Assembly (NCBI GenBank): GCA_001936135.1
Contig: CP012810.1
Coordinates: forward strand, 248,001-312,000
Reading direction: 5' to 3'
Source of the DNA: Saccharomycopsis fibuligera x Saccharomycopsis cf. fibuligera
Lineage: Eukaryota > Ascomycota > Saccharomycetes > Ascoideales > Saccharomycopsidaceae
Length of the DNA: 64,000 bases
The number at the start of each line of letters is the position of its first letter. The stretch's first letter is position 1. Below are positions 45,434 through 55,933 of the stretch, piece by piece. The notes below the pieces were generated by a model. That model did no database searches, was not told the DNA's origin, and worked only from the letters and a program-made list of their open reading frames with translations. Made by a program: the position numbers and the translations under genes.

Positions 45434-47672
45434 ATGGCTAAGAACAAGATTAACGTCCCTATCATCGAATTTCTCAAAGGTATGTTTTGTTTGGTTTTGT
45501 TTGGTTTTGTTATGTTATGTTATTTTATGTTCACTGTGCCGTTGACGAGTGACATTTCACCAATGTTGTCACAAGAGAAGGCATAGTCCGCTGATCAAAT
45601 ATCCAAATTTCTTTTCTTATTTTACAAACGAATCTGTTTTTTGAGCTTATTTTTAGCCTTACCAACCACTAACATCTGCAGGTCGTATCTACCTTGGGGC
45701 GTATGATTTCAATCCAGTTGATACTGATGAGTTGGTATACTTTACAGTCGAGGATGCTTTGCCATACAACTCATTCCACTTGGACTTTGGTCCTTTGCAC
45801 ATTGGCCACTTGTACCGTTTTGCCGTGGTGCTTCACAACATTTTAAATGAAGACGCGAACCAAGGAAAAGCCATTGTTTTTTATTCATCCACTGGTCCTA
45901 AAGAAAGAGCTAATGCTGCCTGTTTGTTATGCTGCTACATGGTCTTGGTGCAATCTTGGTCTCCGCATCAAGTGTTACAGCCAATTTCTCAAATAGATCC
46001 CCCATTCATGCCGTTCAGAGATGCAGGTTATGCTGCCGCTGATTTCGAAATTTCAATTCAAGATATTGTTTATGGGGTTTGGAGAGCTAAAGAAAGAGGA
46101 ATGATTGATTTGACCACATTTAATTTGGAAGAGTTTGAGCAGTATGAAAGAGTGGATCAAGGTGATTTGAATTTAGTCTCCAAAGACTTTGTGGCATTTG
46201 CATCCCCACAACAGTCAAGACCTGGTGCTCCTTTGAATGAGCCTTTCAAAAAAGTGCTAAGTTTCTTCAAAAAACATAATGTTCAAATGGTAGTCAGATT
46301 GAATAGTCATTTATATGACAGCCAAGAATTCACCAAAAGGGGTATTAACCATATTGATATGATTTTTGACGATGGCACCTGCCCGACTATGGAATTTGTA
46401 CAGAACTTCATTGGGGTTGCTGAGGGGGTCATTGCTCAAGGCGGAAAAATCGCAGTCCATTGTAAAGCCGGTTTGGGTAGAACTGGTTGTTTGATTGGGG
46501 CTCACTTGATTTATACGCATGGCTTTACGGCGAATGAGTGTATTGGATATATGAGAATGATTCGTCCAGGTATGATGGTCGGTCCTCAACAGCACTGGTT
46601 ATACTTGCATCAAAATGAATTCAGAAACTGGAGATTCACAATGGTTTTAGATACTGTTCCAAATAGCAAATTAGCGGGTTTTTGTTCTTTGATTTCATAT
46701 GAGGTATACAAGGCAAGACAAAAGGCCAAATATGGAGCATCAAGATCTTTCTCTCCAATGGTTCATAACCGCAGAAGGGTATCTGGAAGAATGAAGAAAT
46801 CTTTAAGTACTGCTGTCCCAATTACCTCCCCTGGTCAACCAAGAAAAGGTGACACTGGCAGATATGTTTCTAATTCATTTATAACCAATTCCGATGAGGA
46901 ATACGAAGACATTGAAGAAAATAATGACGGTGAACAACAGGAAGAGCACGAAGGAGAGCAACAGCAGCAGAATAATCAACGTACTGACAATAACACGAGC
47001 ATGGAAAAGGAACATAAAGAGGATGAACAGGAAATATTGAATGAAATCTCAATGGATAAAGAAAACAGTAAAAGCCCACCAAGTGATATAGATTCAGTTT
47101 CAACAAGAAATAGCTCAAAAACAGTTAAAGAACGCCATACCCATAACAATCACCATTACCACTCGTATCACAGACATCATCATGCTGTTGATAATACCCT
47201 TGAAGATGCTATTAAACCAGGGTCAAGAGACAGTTTTACAATCCGTGCCGACGATGAAGAAAGACCACATACCTCAAATTCCACTAATGGTTCTACTTCT
47301 GGCACACCTGAACCAGGACAGCAAACCCCGGAAGTCAGTGTTTTGGAAAAAAGACGTAACAGAATAGCACATTCTCCACAATCTTCTTGGAGAGTATTAC
47401 GTTCTATAACATCACCAAACTCCAATAAAAAGCCAGCCGCAACCAGTGCTGGTAGCAAAACGGGAACACCGATATCCAGCTCCACTCCAGTCCATTTCAC
47501 TCGTGCGTCTGCCAAGAAAAATTCAAATGGGGAAGAGCAGTTAGATATTCCAAAAGCACGTAGCCGGTCAGGAGCAAGAGTAAGAAATAGACTTGCTAGT
47601 CAATCAAGTGTGAACGAAAAGATCATATCAACAGGAGCGATACAGAAGGTTAGTCAGAGAAGAAAAAGTTGA
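45434..47672 (+). CDS. CDC14: Cdc14 dual-specificity phosphatase (two exons)
   Basis: Joining exon 1 (45434-45479) to exon 2 (45682-47672) gives a 678-residue Cdc14. This phosphatase reverses Cdk1 phosphorylation at mitotic exit and is held in the nucleolus until anaphase. The spliced N-terminus reads ...IIEFLKGRIYLGAYDF, matching S. cerevisiae IEFLRGRVYLGAYDY across the junction. The N-terminal pseudo-phosphatase domain contains YNSFHLDFGPLHIGHLYRF. The catalytic loop HCKAGLGRTGC places the nucleophile at Cys276 and the phosphate-binding Arg at 282. VGPQQHWLYLHQN follows. The C-terminal ~310 residues are disordered with acidic, His-rich and basic patches (...KKNSNGEEQ, RRKS at the end), expected to hold localisation signals and Cdk sites. 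The catalytic half is about 60-70% identical to yeast Cdc14 by eye. The 3' end converges with the reductase gene. Confidence 0.95.
45480..45681 (+). other. CDC14 intron (202 nt)
   Basis: The donor is GTATGT at 45480, the branch point CACTAAC at 45667-45673, and the acceptor CTGCAG ends at 45681. The split codon G|GT encodes the Gly of the conserved FLKGR segment. A GTTTTGTTTG-type repeat follows the donor (TGTTTTGTTTGGTTTTG...). The phase and the restored conserved N-terminus make this secure. Confidence 0.93.
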
Positions 47673-48602
47673 TTAGTGTTTTTTTTGGGCTCTTTAGTTT
47701 GTTTTTTTAGTTTTTATTTTGTTGTTTTTTGTTTGTTTTTTTTATTAACTACATTGCTTTTTTCTATATTTCTTTTTGATATCATACCCTACTAGCATTC
47801 AAAAGGTTCTGGTGTTGAGTAAGCATACACAAAAAAAAGAACAATCACTGATTTTGCATTTGCTTTCCTTTTTATCAAAAAATATTTTTTTCTTCATCAA
47901 TCTTATTTTGTTTTTATTATTTATTTGTTAAGCTTCTGTTTTAGTTTCATTCTTTTGTTTTCATTTAGCTTATTGGTTTCTTGTCTATAGACAACTATTA
48001 CTAACTGAATTTCTTTATTTTTATCTCACTTTGGTTTCTGCCTTATTCTCCGCTATATTAAGCTTTATTTTTCTCTTCAACCTTTTTTTTTGTGCTTCCA
48101 CAGCTGTTCTCACTTTCAAATGTATACTTTTCACTATTCTTTTCGACAGTTCCTTATAATGATAATTTTCACGCTGAAATCATTCCTTTCTTATTTAGTG
48201 ATTCACAATAGGTTGGTCTTATTATACGAAAAGATTTTATAAGGTTATTTTACATATAAATTACAGGCATAATTTGATAAACTTGGTTTACATGATTAGA
48301 GGTAATGCTTGACCTTTTAAAACCCTATTAAAAAATATAGAGCTTTAAAAAAGTACCAACTAAACAGTACGCCCTGATTTGGCCATGAAAGAACCTTTTC
48401 ATGATGAGTGAAACTACATGATCTAAATCACGCTCGATAAAGTAATAACTTCTTTAGTATGTGTTTATATAGTAAGCAATATTGTTGCGTGGCACATCAT
48501 GGTATGCTCGGCAAACTACTATTTTGTTTTGCTCTCTTCATCTCAACATGTAATATCGATTGCAGGCGCTCTTCCAGGCTATCTCGCCTTTAGAGTTTAT
48601 CA
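47673..48602. other. CDC14/reductase convergent 3' region
   Basis: This 930-bp spacer is strongly T-rich on the + strand for the first ~450 bp after the CDC14 stop, then of mixed composition. A TTACTAAC occurs near 47997, but no donor or frame goes with it. I see no gene. Confidence 0.5.
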
Positions 48603-49706
48603 TCACTCTTCACTTACTTGAGTGATGGATTTACCCTTATTGGCACCAGTCAAGGTGCTTTGCCAAGTTTCTGGAATTTTTGCGAAATTGCCACCTTTGC
48701 CATCAATAATAAAAGCTTTGCTTTCAACTAACCCATGTTTGATAAAGCCAATGATTTTAGATTTAATGCTTTCCCATTGATCTTCGTAATCGGAAACAAC
48801 ATAAGAATGAATATTCAACTTTTTGAAAAAAATAGTGTTAATGTTGTATAATGGGGTGGTGGAATCTCCAGAAGAAGCACCACAATGAATGATTGTAGCA
48901 CCGACGTTAACAAAAGGTAAAGTTTTAACGAAGATTTCGCCAGCCACGCTATCAAGAACATAGTCAATTTGGCCGTACTGTTTAGTTACCTCCTCAAGTT
49001 TTGTCAAGTAATTTTCACTGTCTTTGTAATCTAGACCAATGACATTAGGGCCCAAACTTTCAACCCATTTGGCCTTTTCGGGGCCACCGGCAACAGCAAG
49101 AACCTTTTTAGCTTTGAAAATTTTGCTGAAGAGTTGAACTCCAAATGAGCCAACACCACCAGCAGCACCAGTAACTAAAGCAACCTTGTTATGAGTGGCT
49201 GGATCCTCGTAGTCGAGTTTACCAGAGCAAAATATACCAGTAGCAGCGGTAAGACTAGTCAAGCCAAGTAAAGTAAATTGGTAAACTAATGGAATATCCG
49301 GATCGGAAGTGTCAACTATTTTACCGTCAAACTTGTCACCATCAACGATCTCGTATTCAGCCCAAGAGCCGGTCCATTCAACGTAATCGTTTTTCTTGAA
49401 CTTTGAATTCTCAGAATGGACAACTTTTCCAAGAGCGATAGTTTTAAAATCATCGCCAAAATTCAATTCTGGGATCCAGTTGACGCCAGCGCGCATTTCA
49501 GGGGTCGCACGAGTCCAAAGAAGCTGCAAGAATGGATCGTTAGAGTAATAAATCAACTTAAGCAAAACTTGACCTTTTTGCAAAGAATTTGGGTCAACGG
49601 CATCTTTCTTCAACTCTAAGGTAGCATCTGCTGCAGCACCTGTAGTTACGCTATTGCCAATTGGTTGATTCTTGTAAACCCAATGCTGGTTGATCAAAGC
49701 AGACAT
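48603..49706 (-). CDS. Medium-chain NADP-dependent reductase (Yml131w/PTGR family)
   Basis: The 367-residue protein is a zinc-independent medium-chain dehydrogenase/reductase of the leukotriene B4 12-hydroxydehydrogenase / prostaglandin reductase / 2-alkenal reductase group, which includes S. cerevisiae Yml131w. These enzymes reduce the double bond of alpha,beta-unsaturated aldehydes and ketones with NADPH. The cofactor-binding Rossmann motif is VTGAAGGVGSFGVQL at about 178-192, followed by AVAGGPEKAKWVESLG. YYSNDPFLQ is the family's N-terminal catalytic-domain motif. No zinc-ligand set is present. The start ATG at 49706 is the first in frame. A role in detoxifying reactive aldehydes is likely from the family, but the substrate is unknown. 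The protein is cytosolic; no targeting signal is seen. Confidence 0.82.
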   Translation of the reverse strand: MSALINQHWVYKNQPIGNSVTTGAAADATLELKKDAVDPNSLQKGQVLLKLIYYSNDPFLQLLWTRATPEMRAGVNWIPELNFGDDFKTIALGKVVHSENSKFKKNDYVEWTGSWAEYEIVDGDKFDGKIVDTSDPDIPLVYQFTLLGLTSLTAATGIFCSGKLDYEDPATHNKVALVTGAAGGVGSFGVQLFSKIFKAKKVLAVAGGPEKAKWVESLGPNVIGLDYKDSENYLTKLEEVTKQYGQIDYVLDSVAGEIFVKTLPFVNVGATIIHCGASSGDSTTPLYNINTIFFKKLNIHSYVVSDYEDQWESIKSKIIGFIKHGLVESKAFIIDGKGGNFAKIPETWQSTLTGANKGKSITQVSEE

Positions 49707-50188
49707 TTTGTAACAATATAAAATATAAATTTTAACAACTCTGTAGAAAAGATTAAAAAAACAAAAGTTTTAACTAAATTAGTTTAATGATTATAGGTAT
49801 CTCGAAATACACATCATAAATTTTGGCAAACACTACGCCCGTCTATGTATTTATGTTATTTTCCCTGCTCTTTATCCTGTAAAAATCCGCAAACAGACTA
49901 TATACCTTTGGTCTGCATGTTAGAAAAGTCCGTAGAGTGCCCAGGAATTAACGGAGTCGATATGTACTCCGACAGTCTGGTGATCGGAGATTACTGGAAA
50001 TAACCACGAATAAATGCCGATCCAGACTCTGCCGAAAGCGCCACAAATACAAAGCTTGAGTCAAATAGCTTCCACTACAGTATACTTTTCATCGCGTGGT
50101 TCTTGCCTTTACAGCACATAACACAAAACAAGAGAAAAAAAAATTGAAGCAGTACAAAACTTATTACAAGAGGAGAAGAGCAAAAAAA

Positions 50189-50260
50189 CTCCGCGACGGG
50201 GAATCGAACCCCGGTCGTCCGCGCGACAAGCGGACATTCTAGCCACTAAACTATCACGGA
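50189..50260 (-). tRNA. tRNA-Asp (anticodon GTC)
   Basis: The 72-nt minus-strand sequence folds as a complete cloverleaf. The acceptor is TCCGTGA with TCGCGGA plus discriminator G. The D-arm starts TAGTTTAGTGG. The anticodon stem TCCGC/GCGGA flanks loop TTGTCGC (anticodon GTC, + strand 50225-50227). The T-arm GGGG-TTCGATT-CCCC contains the B-box. It closely resembles yeast tRNA-Asp(GUC). It has no intron. A run of seven T directly after the discriminator base is the Pol III terminator. Confidence 0.97.
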
Positions 50261-50667
50261 TGATATGTTTTTTGGCATTTTTGTTGTGTTTAGAAGGGGT
50301 AGTTCTCTACTAAGCACTTTTAAACGCGTATTGTAGGAGTTATTATCGTTATCGATGGGTATTTCGGCTTCTCGTTTATTCCGCCCATCGCTATATACAC
50401 AAGTTAAAAGGAACACAACGCCGACCTTTATACAAAATTTTCGACAACTTGAAGGATCCTTCAGTCGGTTATGCACGCAGACTGATCAGGAATGCGAACA
50501 CAATGAAGGAAAATGTTCGCAACAATTTTAGTACGTTTGCAAACAAGTAATAATAAAAGTTTTCTTCCCCGATCTTGTGTGTGCGTGTGAAAAAAAAGAT
50601 AGTTCTTGCTTTCTAGCTAATACTAATGGGGTTTTCACTTATATAAGTTTCCCCTATATACTAACAA

Positions 50668-50778
50668 CTGAACTATACTGTATATACTATATAGATAAGT
50701 TTATAAGATTCTATTTTCTACCGTTTATATAGAAATAATAAATCGATATTGTGTGTGAAAAAAAAAAAAAAAAAAAAG
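50668..50778 (+). repeat. Dispersed A+T-rich repeat, copy A, oligo(A)-ended
   Basis: It starts CTGAACTATACTGTATATAC and ends GTGTGTG followed by about 21 A. Ungapped comparison with the inverted copy at 51480-51576 shows 13 differences in about 97 positions; the first 43 positions differ only once. It lies about 400 bp from the tRNA-Asp gene. No coding capacity is seen. The end in oligo(A) is shared by the copies. Confidence 0.75.
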
Positions 50779-50989
50779 ATTGATTTATTTTTATTCCAGT
50801 TCAACCATATTTTGTTAAAAATTATTCTATAAAGAGGACTCGACTCCTTGTTATTATAAACCGTTATAGTTATATTTTGAATACAAGCATTTTTATCTCT
50901 AAAAGCCGTCTATTAACTGTACGACTAGCCTTAAAGGACTGGATACTGCATTAAAGTATTTCCCTCCCTTATGACTATTAAGCCTCGTC

Positions 50990-51093
50990 ACTATACTTTG
51001 ATAGCAATACAGTATAAACAAGTTTATAAAACTATGTTCCGTATAGTTTATTTTTAGATAATAAAGCAAGCTTGTGCGTAAAAAAAAAAAAAA
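50990..51093 (+). repeat. Dispersed A+T-rich repeat, copy C (diverged)
   Basis: It is in the same orientation as copy A and more diverged. Shared landmarks in order are ACTATACT, AAGTTTATAA, GATAATAAA(T/G)C and a final CTTGTGCGT followed by about 13 A. Alignment needs small gaps. A further 3'-end-like fragment (AATAATAAA...GTGTGTGCGTGTG plus 8 A) lies at about 50547-50588. Confidence 0.5.
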
Positions 51094-51359
51094 TTGAAAA
51101 TTCAAGGTAACTTTGACACAAATCTTAAAGTTTCTAATTTGCTAAAGTAGCATTTTAATATTGCTCATACTCCAATAATATTTTCTTTTTTTTTTCTACC
51201 ACAAGTATTTCTATGCTTATGGGGGCGGTTTAATTAGTTCGAATTTACATCAAAAATATTCAAATGTAGTTTATGTAGCGTTTTCTAATTCAATATTAGA
51301 ATATTGCCCATTTGGCTACCTTGATTTTTTAATGGGGATCTTATCTTGCTATTGCTATT

Positions 51360-51360
<1 letters not shown>

Positions 51361-51394
<34 letters not shown>
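51361..51394. repeat. 34-nt poly(T) tract
   Basis: This uninterrupted run of 34 T is followed by ATTTATTTATTT. It is one of the longest mononucleotide runs in the window and lies between repeat copies C and B. Confidence 0.9.
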
Positions 51395-51396
<2 letters not shown>

Positions 51397-51479
51397 TTAT
51401 TTATTTCTTGTATGAAACTACTGTCATAAAGATACAACGTCATCTATAAAATTTAGATTTACTAACAGAGAAAAACTAA

Positions 51480-51576
51480 TTTTTTTCAAACACAGGATCG
51501 ATTTATTATAGCTATATAAAACATAGAGAGTGTAATCTTATAAACTTATCTGTATAGTATATACAGTATAGTTCAG
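51480..51576 (-). repeat. Dispersed A+T-rich repeat, copy B (inverted)
   Basis: The minus strand reads CTGAACTATACTGTATATAC..., then AATAATAAATCGATxxTGTGTxTG-like sequence, then an A run, collinear with copy A. Copies A and B therefore form a ~97-bp inverted pair about 700 bp apart. The sequence on either side of the aligned block does not obviously match, which limits the repeat to about 100 bp. Confidence 0.75.
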
Positions 51577-53175
51577 CTATCAACTATAATATGGTTTATT
51601 CTAGTTAGAAAATGATTAGGTGCTACAAACTATATGGCTATATCAGATAAAACAGCGAACTATAGTTATTGACGAATTTTTCTGGTAGATAAGAATATTA
51701 CCTAGCATCAATATATTGTTCCGTAGAGAAAGCGGTCACAAAGTTTGATACAAGAAAACTTATAACTAAGAAGGCCTGGTAAAAACATGACTTGAGCTGC
51801 TTATATACGGTGTCTGTTCCTGACTGTTGAGATTATTATCGTTGAATAGAGATGGGACGGGCTAGGTTACTTGACAGGAAGAAAATATGCCAAAAAATGC
51901 AAAGACAATCCATTCCATTAAAAAAGGATTTACAACAATGCAGAACAACAAAGATGCTGAAATGCCAGAAGAAGAACTTCAATTCTAGGATGACGGCAAT
52001 CATCGGGCGCCAAAGGTTTTGCGAAATGCCGACCACACCCGTATGTTGCCACCGATTGCCGCTAGTGCCGCAGAGACCTAAAACTCATAGCACCATTGGC
52101 CGTCGACCATCGAGGACTTAAATAGAAGCTATTTCCCTCTACAATCTGATCTCCAGTTTCTTTTTTGTTTCCAGCAATTTAATACTACTATTTTTTTGTA
52201 CCGGTTGCACTACGTACCTTCTCTCAAAGTTCACCGCACTCACTGTGAATCTATCAAGTAACTTTTTACCCAATATGGCTGAATGAAATAACTTTTTCTC
52301 TCTTACAATGCCGACTACTACAGATAAGCGGTACCGGCCTCAAAGACTCCGCTTTGACTCACTGATTTTATCTCACCAACGCCTGTTCCGGTCTCTACTA
52401 TGCCGCAGACGCATTGAATTGCTCACAAGCTCCAAACAACAGAATTTGACTTCTCTACTGCTGTAATTGGTTTATTTTTTATTTTCATTTTTTTGTTGAT
52501 AGTACGGCTCTCACAAAACCGTTGTGGGCTGTGCTTACCATTGCATGGAAATGTGTCAATACTCATTCATGGATGAACCAGCTCGATGGGAAAGGAATGA
52601 TTTGGCATGTGAATACAAATAAGTATCAACAGTTTCTCAAAAATCATGTTTGACAAATCAATGAGTTTATGCAGCTGAGCATGCTTCTGAAGGGGCCCAT
52701 CGTTCTGCTAAAAAATTGCTTCCAGGACTGGCTTTGCTGGCTAGCAAAGTAGGCGATTTTGCCGATGGCCCATTTTAATGATCGCTGCTTATCTAACCTC
52801 TGAGCAATACGCTATTCCATTCACATTAATGGGCGAATGTTTACAAAAGCTATATTTATGCTCAATAAAATGCTCCTGTCTTAGCTGTGTGAATCATAGA
52901 CTTTAATTGGTTGTTTTGGTAAATGTCAGTGACAGAAGGGAAAATAAAGTTGAAAGCAAGCTGGGGAAGTGGAAGAGTTGAAAAAGTGTTTTCACTATAG
53001 TTTTAGGGCATGCATGGTGTTGCAGGGCAGTTAGTCATATAGCACACCACGAACCCAGAATATTTGATATCGATAAGGTATATAACTCGTACTTTTCCTT
53101 CATTCCCTGTTTTTGTGCTGATAATTTTTTTTTTTTCAAAGAAGAAAGCACAGTTTTCCAATCATCATTTTTACC
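51577..53175. other. Intergenic region upstream of the MFS gene
   Basis: No credible gene is present. A basic 89-codon frame at 51852-52121 has no recognisable motif. Sequence from 52900 to the MFS start looks like its promoter (GGTATATAA at about 53078, pyrimidine-rich leader). No further tRNA was found. Confidence 0.5.
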
Positions 53176-54756
53176 ATGTCCTTACACTCTGGGGAAAAAA
53201 GTGATGGCCTCTCTAACCCAGTCGCAAAGATCACTACTTCATCTAGCAGCAATACGGACCCTGAAAAGAGTCTTCAGCAGCAGCAACAACAACAACAACA
53301 ACAACAACAATCAACATTCGTCCCAGAGTCGGTCAAAGATGCTCAAGTGGCGGAACTAGCAGCGCAGCATAACATAAACCACACTAAACTCATGTGGAAA
53401 ATTGATCTTTGCGTCGTGCCCCCTCTTGCTCTCTTATACTTTCTTGCCTTCTTGGACAGAGTTAACATTTCCAATGCCAAAGTTTACGGTATTGATAAAT
53501 CGCTTAACTTAACCGGAAACCAATTCAATACTTGTTTAACGTTATTCTTTGTACCATACATCTTTTTTGAGGTTTTTTCCAATTACGCTCTCAAGCATAT
53601 CAAACCGCATGTTTGGCTCAGTGGCTGCATTTTCTTTTTTGGATGTATTACCATCGGTATGGGTTTTGTTAAGAATTTTGGTCAGCTTGCTGCCTGCCGT
53701 TTCTTGCTTGGGATTTTTGAAAGTGGCAGTTTTCCAGCCATTTTTTACATTTTGGCCAACTTTTATGCTAAAGCCGAATCCCAGCGTCGCTTTTCTGCAT
53801 TCTTCTCTTGCACTTGTTTAGCTGGTGGTGCTGGTGGGGCCATTGCATACCGTATCAAAGATTTAGCCGGCCGTTACAATATTCAAAGTTGGCAATGGAT
53901 TTTTATCGTTGAAGGCACTTTCACTGCTGGATTAGCTTTTGTTTTGTTTTTTATTGTACCAGATTTTCCCGAAAATTGTCGGTTCTTGAGTGCAAACGAG
54001 CGTCAGTTCATCAAGAAAAAGCTTGCCATTTACGACGGTGAATCCGGTTTTGAAGTCAAGCACACCTTGATTGATGTGGGTAAAGTATTCAAGGATCCAA
54101 TTATTTGGATTACCGCTTTGGCTTATTTTGGTCTCATCATCCCTGCTTATGGTTACGCGTTCTTTGCTACTTCAATCATCAAAGTAATGGGCTACACCGG
54201 AGAGGCTGCTAACCAACGCTCAATTTATCCTTGGATTTGTGCTTTTATTTACACTAACGTCGTTTCCTTTGTGTCAGATTACTCAAAAATAAGGCTTCCT
54301 TTTGCCCTCGCCAATGGTGTGGTGGCGATTGTTGGGCTTGCTATAGTTTTGGCAGCTAAAGACAGCATCACTGCTCGTTATGCTGGCTGCTTTTTGAGTG
54401 CTACTGGTCTTTATTCAGCAATGCCAGTGCTTGTATGCTGGTGCACCTTGAATTTTGGCGGACATTTGAGAAAGGGAACAGGAAGTGCTTTTCTTGTTGG
54501 TTTCGGTAACATTGGTGGTATTATCTCAACTTATATCTTTTTGGGAGAGGATGCACCGCGGTATATCAAAGGTTTGAGTATTAGTATTGCATTTGTGGTA
54601 TTTTCCATGTTTTTTATGGTTATTTATGCCGGTGTGTTATGGAGGGCTAATAAAAATAAACAGACGGAAAAATACCGCGAGAAGTTTGCCCTATTAAGCC
54701 AAAAAGACCAAATTTTGCAAGGTGACAGAAGTCCGTCATTTGAGTACTTATACTGA
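53176..54756 (+). CDS. MFS anion:cation symporter family transporter (Tna1/Dal5-like)
   Basis: The 526-residue protein has about 12 hydrophobic segments and motifs of the fungal ACS family (nicotinate, allantoate, biotin, pantothenate carriers). The first helix is LCVVPPLALLYFLAFLDRVNISNAK. 'GMGFVKNFGQLAACRFLLGIFESGSFPAIFYIL' marks helices 4-5. SWQWIFIVEG ends the first half. The second half contains the helices expected of the fold and WCTLNFGGHLRKGTGSA. The C-terminus GDRSPSFEYLY resembles the D-x-P-x-(F/Y)-x-Y tail of Tna1-type carriers. It is a plasma-membrane proton symporter for a small organic anion; the substrate cannot be told from sequence. The cytosolic N-terminus carries 12 consecutive glutamines, unusual for this family. 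The ATG at 53176 is the first in frame. Confidence 0.85.
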   Translation: MSLHSGEKSDGLSNPVAKITTSSSSNTDPEKSLQQQQQQQQQQQQSTFVPESVKDAQVAELAAQHNINHTKLMWKIDLCVVPPLALLYFLAFLDRVNISNAKVYGIDKSLNLTGNQFNTCLTLFFVPYIFFEVFSNYALKHIKPHVWLSGCIFFFGCITIGMGFVKNFGQLAACRFLLGIFESGSFPAIFYILANFYAKAESQRRFSAFFSCTCLAGGAGGAIAYRIKDLAGRYNIQSWQWIFIVEGTFTAGLAFVLFFIVPDFPENCRFLSANERQFIKKKLAIYDGESGFEVKHTLIDVGKVFKDPIIWITALAYFGLIIPAYGYAFFATSIIKVMGYTGEAANQRSIYPWICAFIYTNVVSFVSDYSKIRLPFALANGVVAIVGLAIVLAAKDSITARYAGCFLSATGLYSAMPVLVCWCTLNFGGHLRKGTGSAFLVGFGNIGGIISTYIFLGEDAPRYIKGLSISIAFVVFSMFFMVIYAGVLWRANKNKQTEKYREKFALLSQKDQILQGDRSPSFEYLY

Positions 54757-55933
54757 TTTCTTGTTATTCTCTCAATAATTTTTTTTCTTGTATTTCCGTG
54801 TTCTTTTTTTCTTTATACTTTTGCTGAAAATGATTTTTCGTTCATGTCTTGTGTTTTCCATATTCTAATTTGTTTTTTCTAATACCTGCGTTCACTGGAG
54901 AAGTTTCTGCTTTAAAGCGTTTTTAGTTTTTTGTTTACGTTTTGCCATTTACTCATGCATTACTAATTCAGGTTGATGTCAAAAAGTTCGACTAATACAC
55001 GTTATCTCTTATAACTACTTTGTCCTGTAATATTATATCAAGAAAGTAACAAAGCTTTATTTTGATTTCAGGGACTTCTCTTATATGAGGGAACCTAAAA
55101 GCCTCAACAACAGTAGGCATAATAAATAAAGAGGGTTAGAGAAATACAGCCCAAGTGAAAGAGGCCGATTGGCCCTAATTTTAACTGATTAATTAGCTCT
55201 TCTAGCGAAATGCGAAGCTAATGCTCGTGCTTTCCGGGGCGCATTCAAAAACATTGAATCATCTGGACAAAAGGATGCACCAAAACAGGTTGTAATACGC
55301 TTGTGTGTTTGCCAATCAGCAGTTTAAAAAAAAATACCTCAAAAGACTATTTATCTATATATATAAACTCAAACGTAGGTTTCAAGCTCATGGCCCCATG
55401 ATGCATGTAGGTCAGTGTCTCGGACAAGAAGCATTTTTAGTTAGTGCCTCGGCTATCGTTTACTCATCGGATATAGACTTAGCCTATAAGTTCTACTAGC
55501 TCATAATAAGGTCGGTGGGGGCACATAATATCCCGCCGCCCAATGCCAAATGTGGTAATTATTGCGGAGCAGTTAGTTTTAAAGCTTGACAGGCGGAAGT
55601 TCTGAACCGGAGACAGACACTTAATGCCAACTATAGTTTGCTTTAGCTTTACATGTTTGTATCGGGCGACACTCCCGGGAACTGATGATATTAGATATAT
55701 AAAGCAGCCATTATAGCTTTGAAACTTGATACTTTGTTGATTGGCTATTTGCCTATCATTGTACTTGTCTATTGGCTGAGCAAACATCATCCGACACCCT
55801 TGCGTCTGATGATTTGTTCCAAAATTAAACAATTTTAGAATTCCGATTGACACACATTTTAATCAAAAACTATTCAACGTATTGTTAACATAAAATATAA
55901 GTTGAAACAGTCTATTGTTACACCTGTTGAATA
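54757..55933. other. MFS 3' region and DLD1 promoter
   Basis: This 1.18-kb spacer is T-rich just after the MFS stop. The distal half is of mixed composition with no TATA element I would assign confidently. The open frames (64 codons at 55305 and 124 codons antisense at 55853) have no motif. No RNA gene was recognised. Confidence 0.5.

Noticed and set aside
50540-51700. Reading the repeat cluster as solo LTRs of a Ty-like element
   Set aside because: The copies end in oligo(A) and I see no TG...CA termini or target-site duplications. The proximity to a tRNA gene alone is not enough.
51852-52121. 89-codon basic frame between the repeats and the MFS gene
   Set aside because: No recognisable motif and no promoter context; likely chance.
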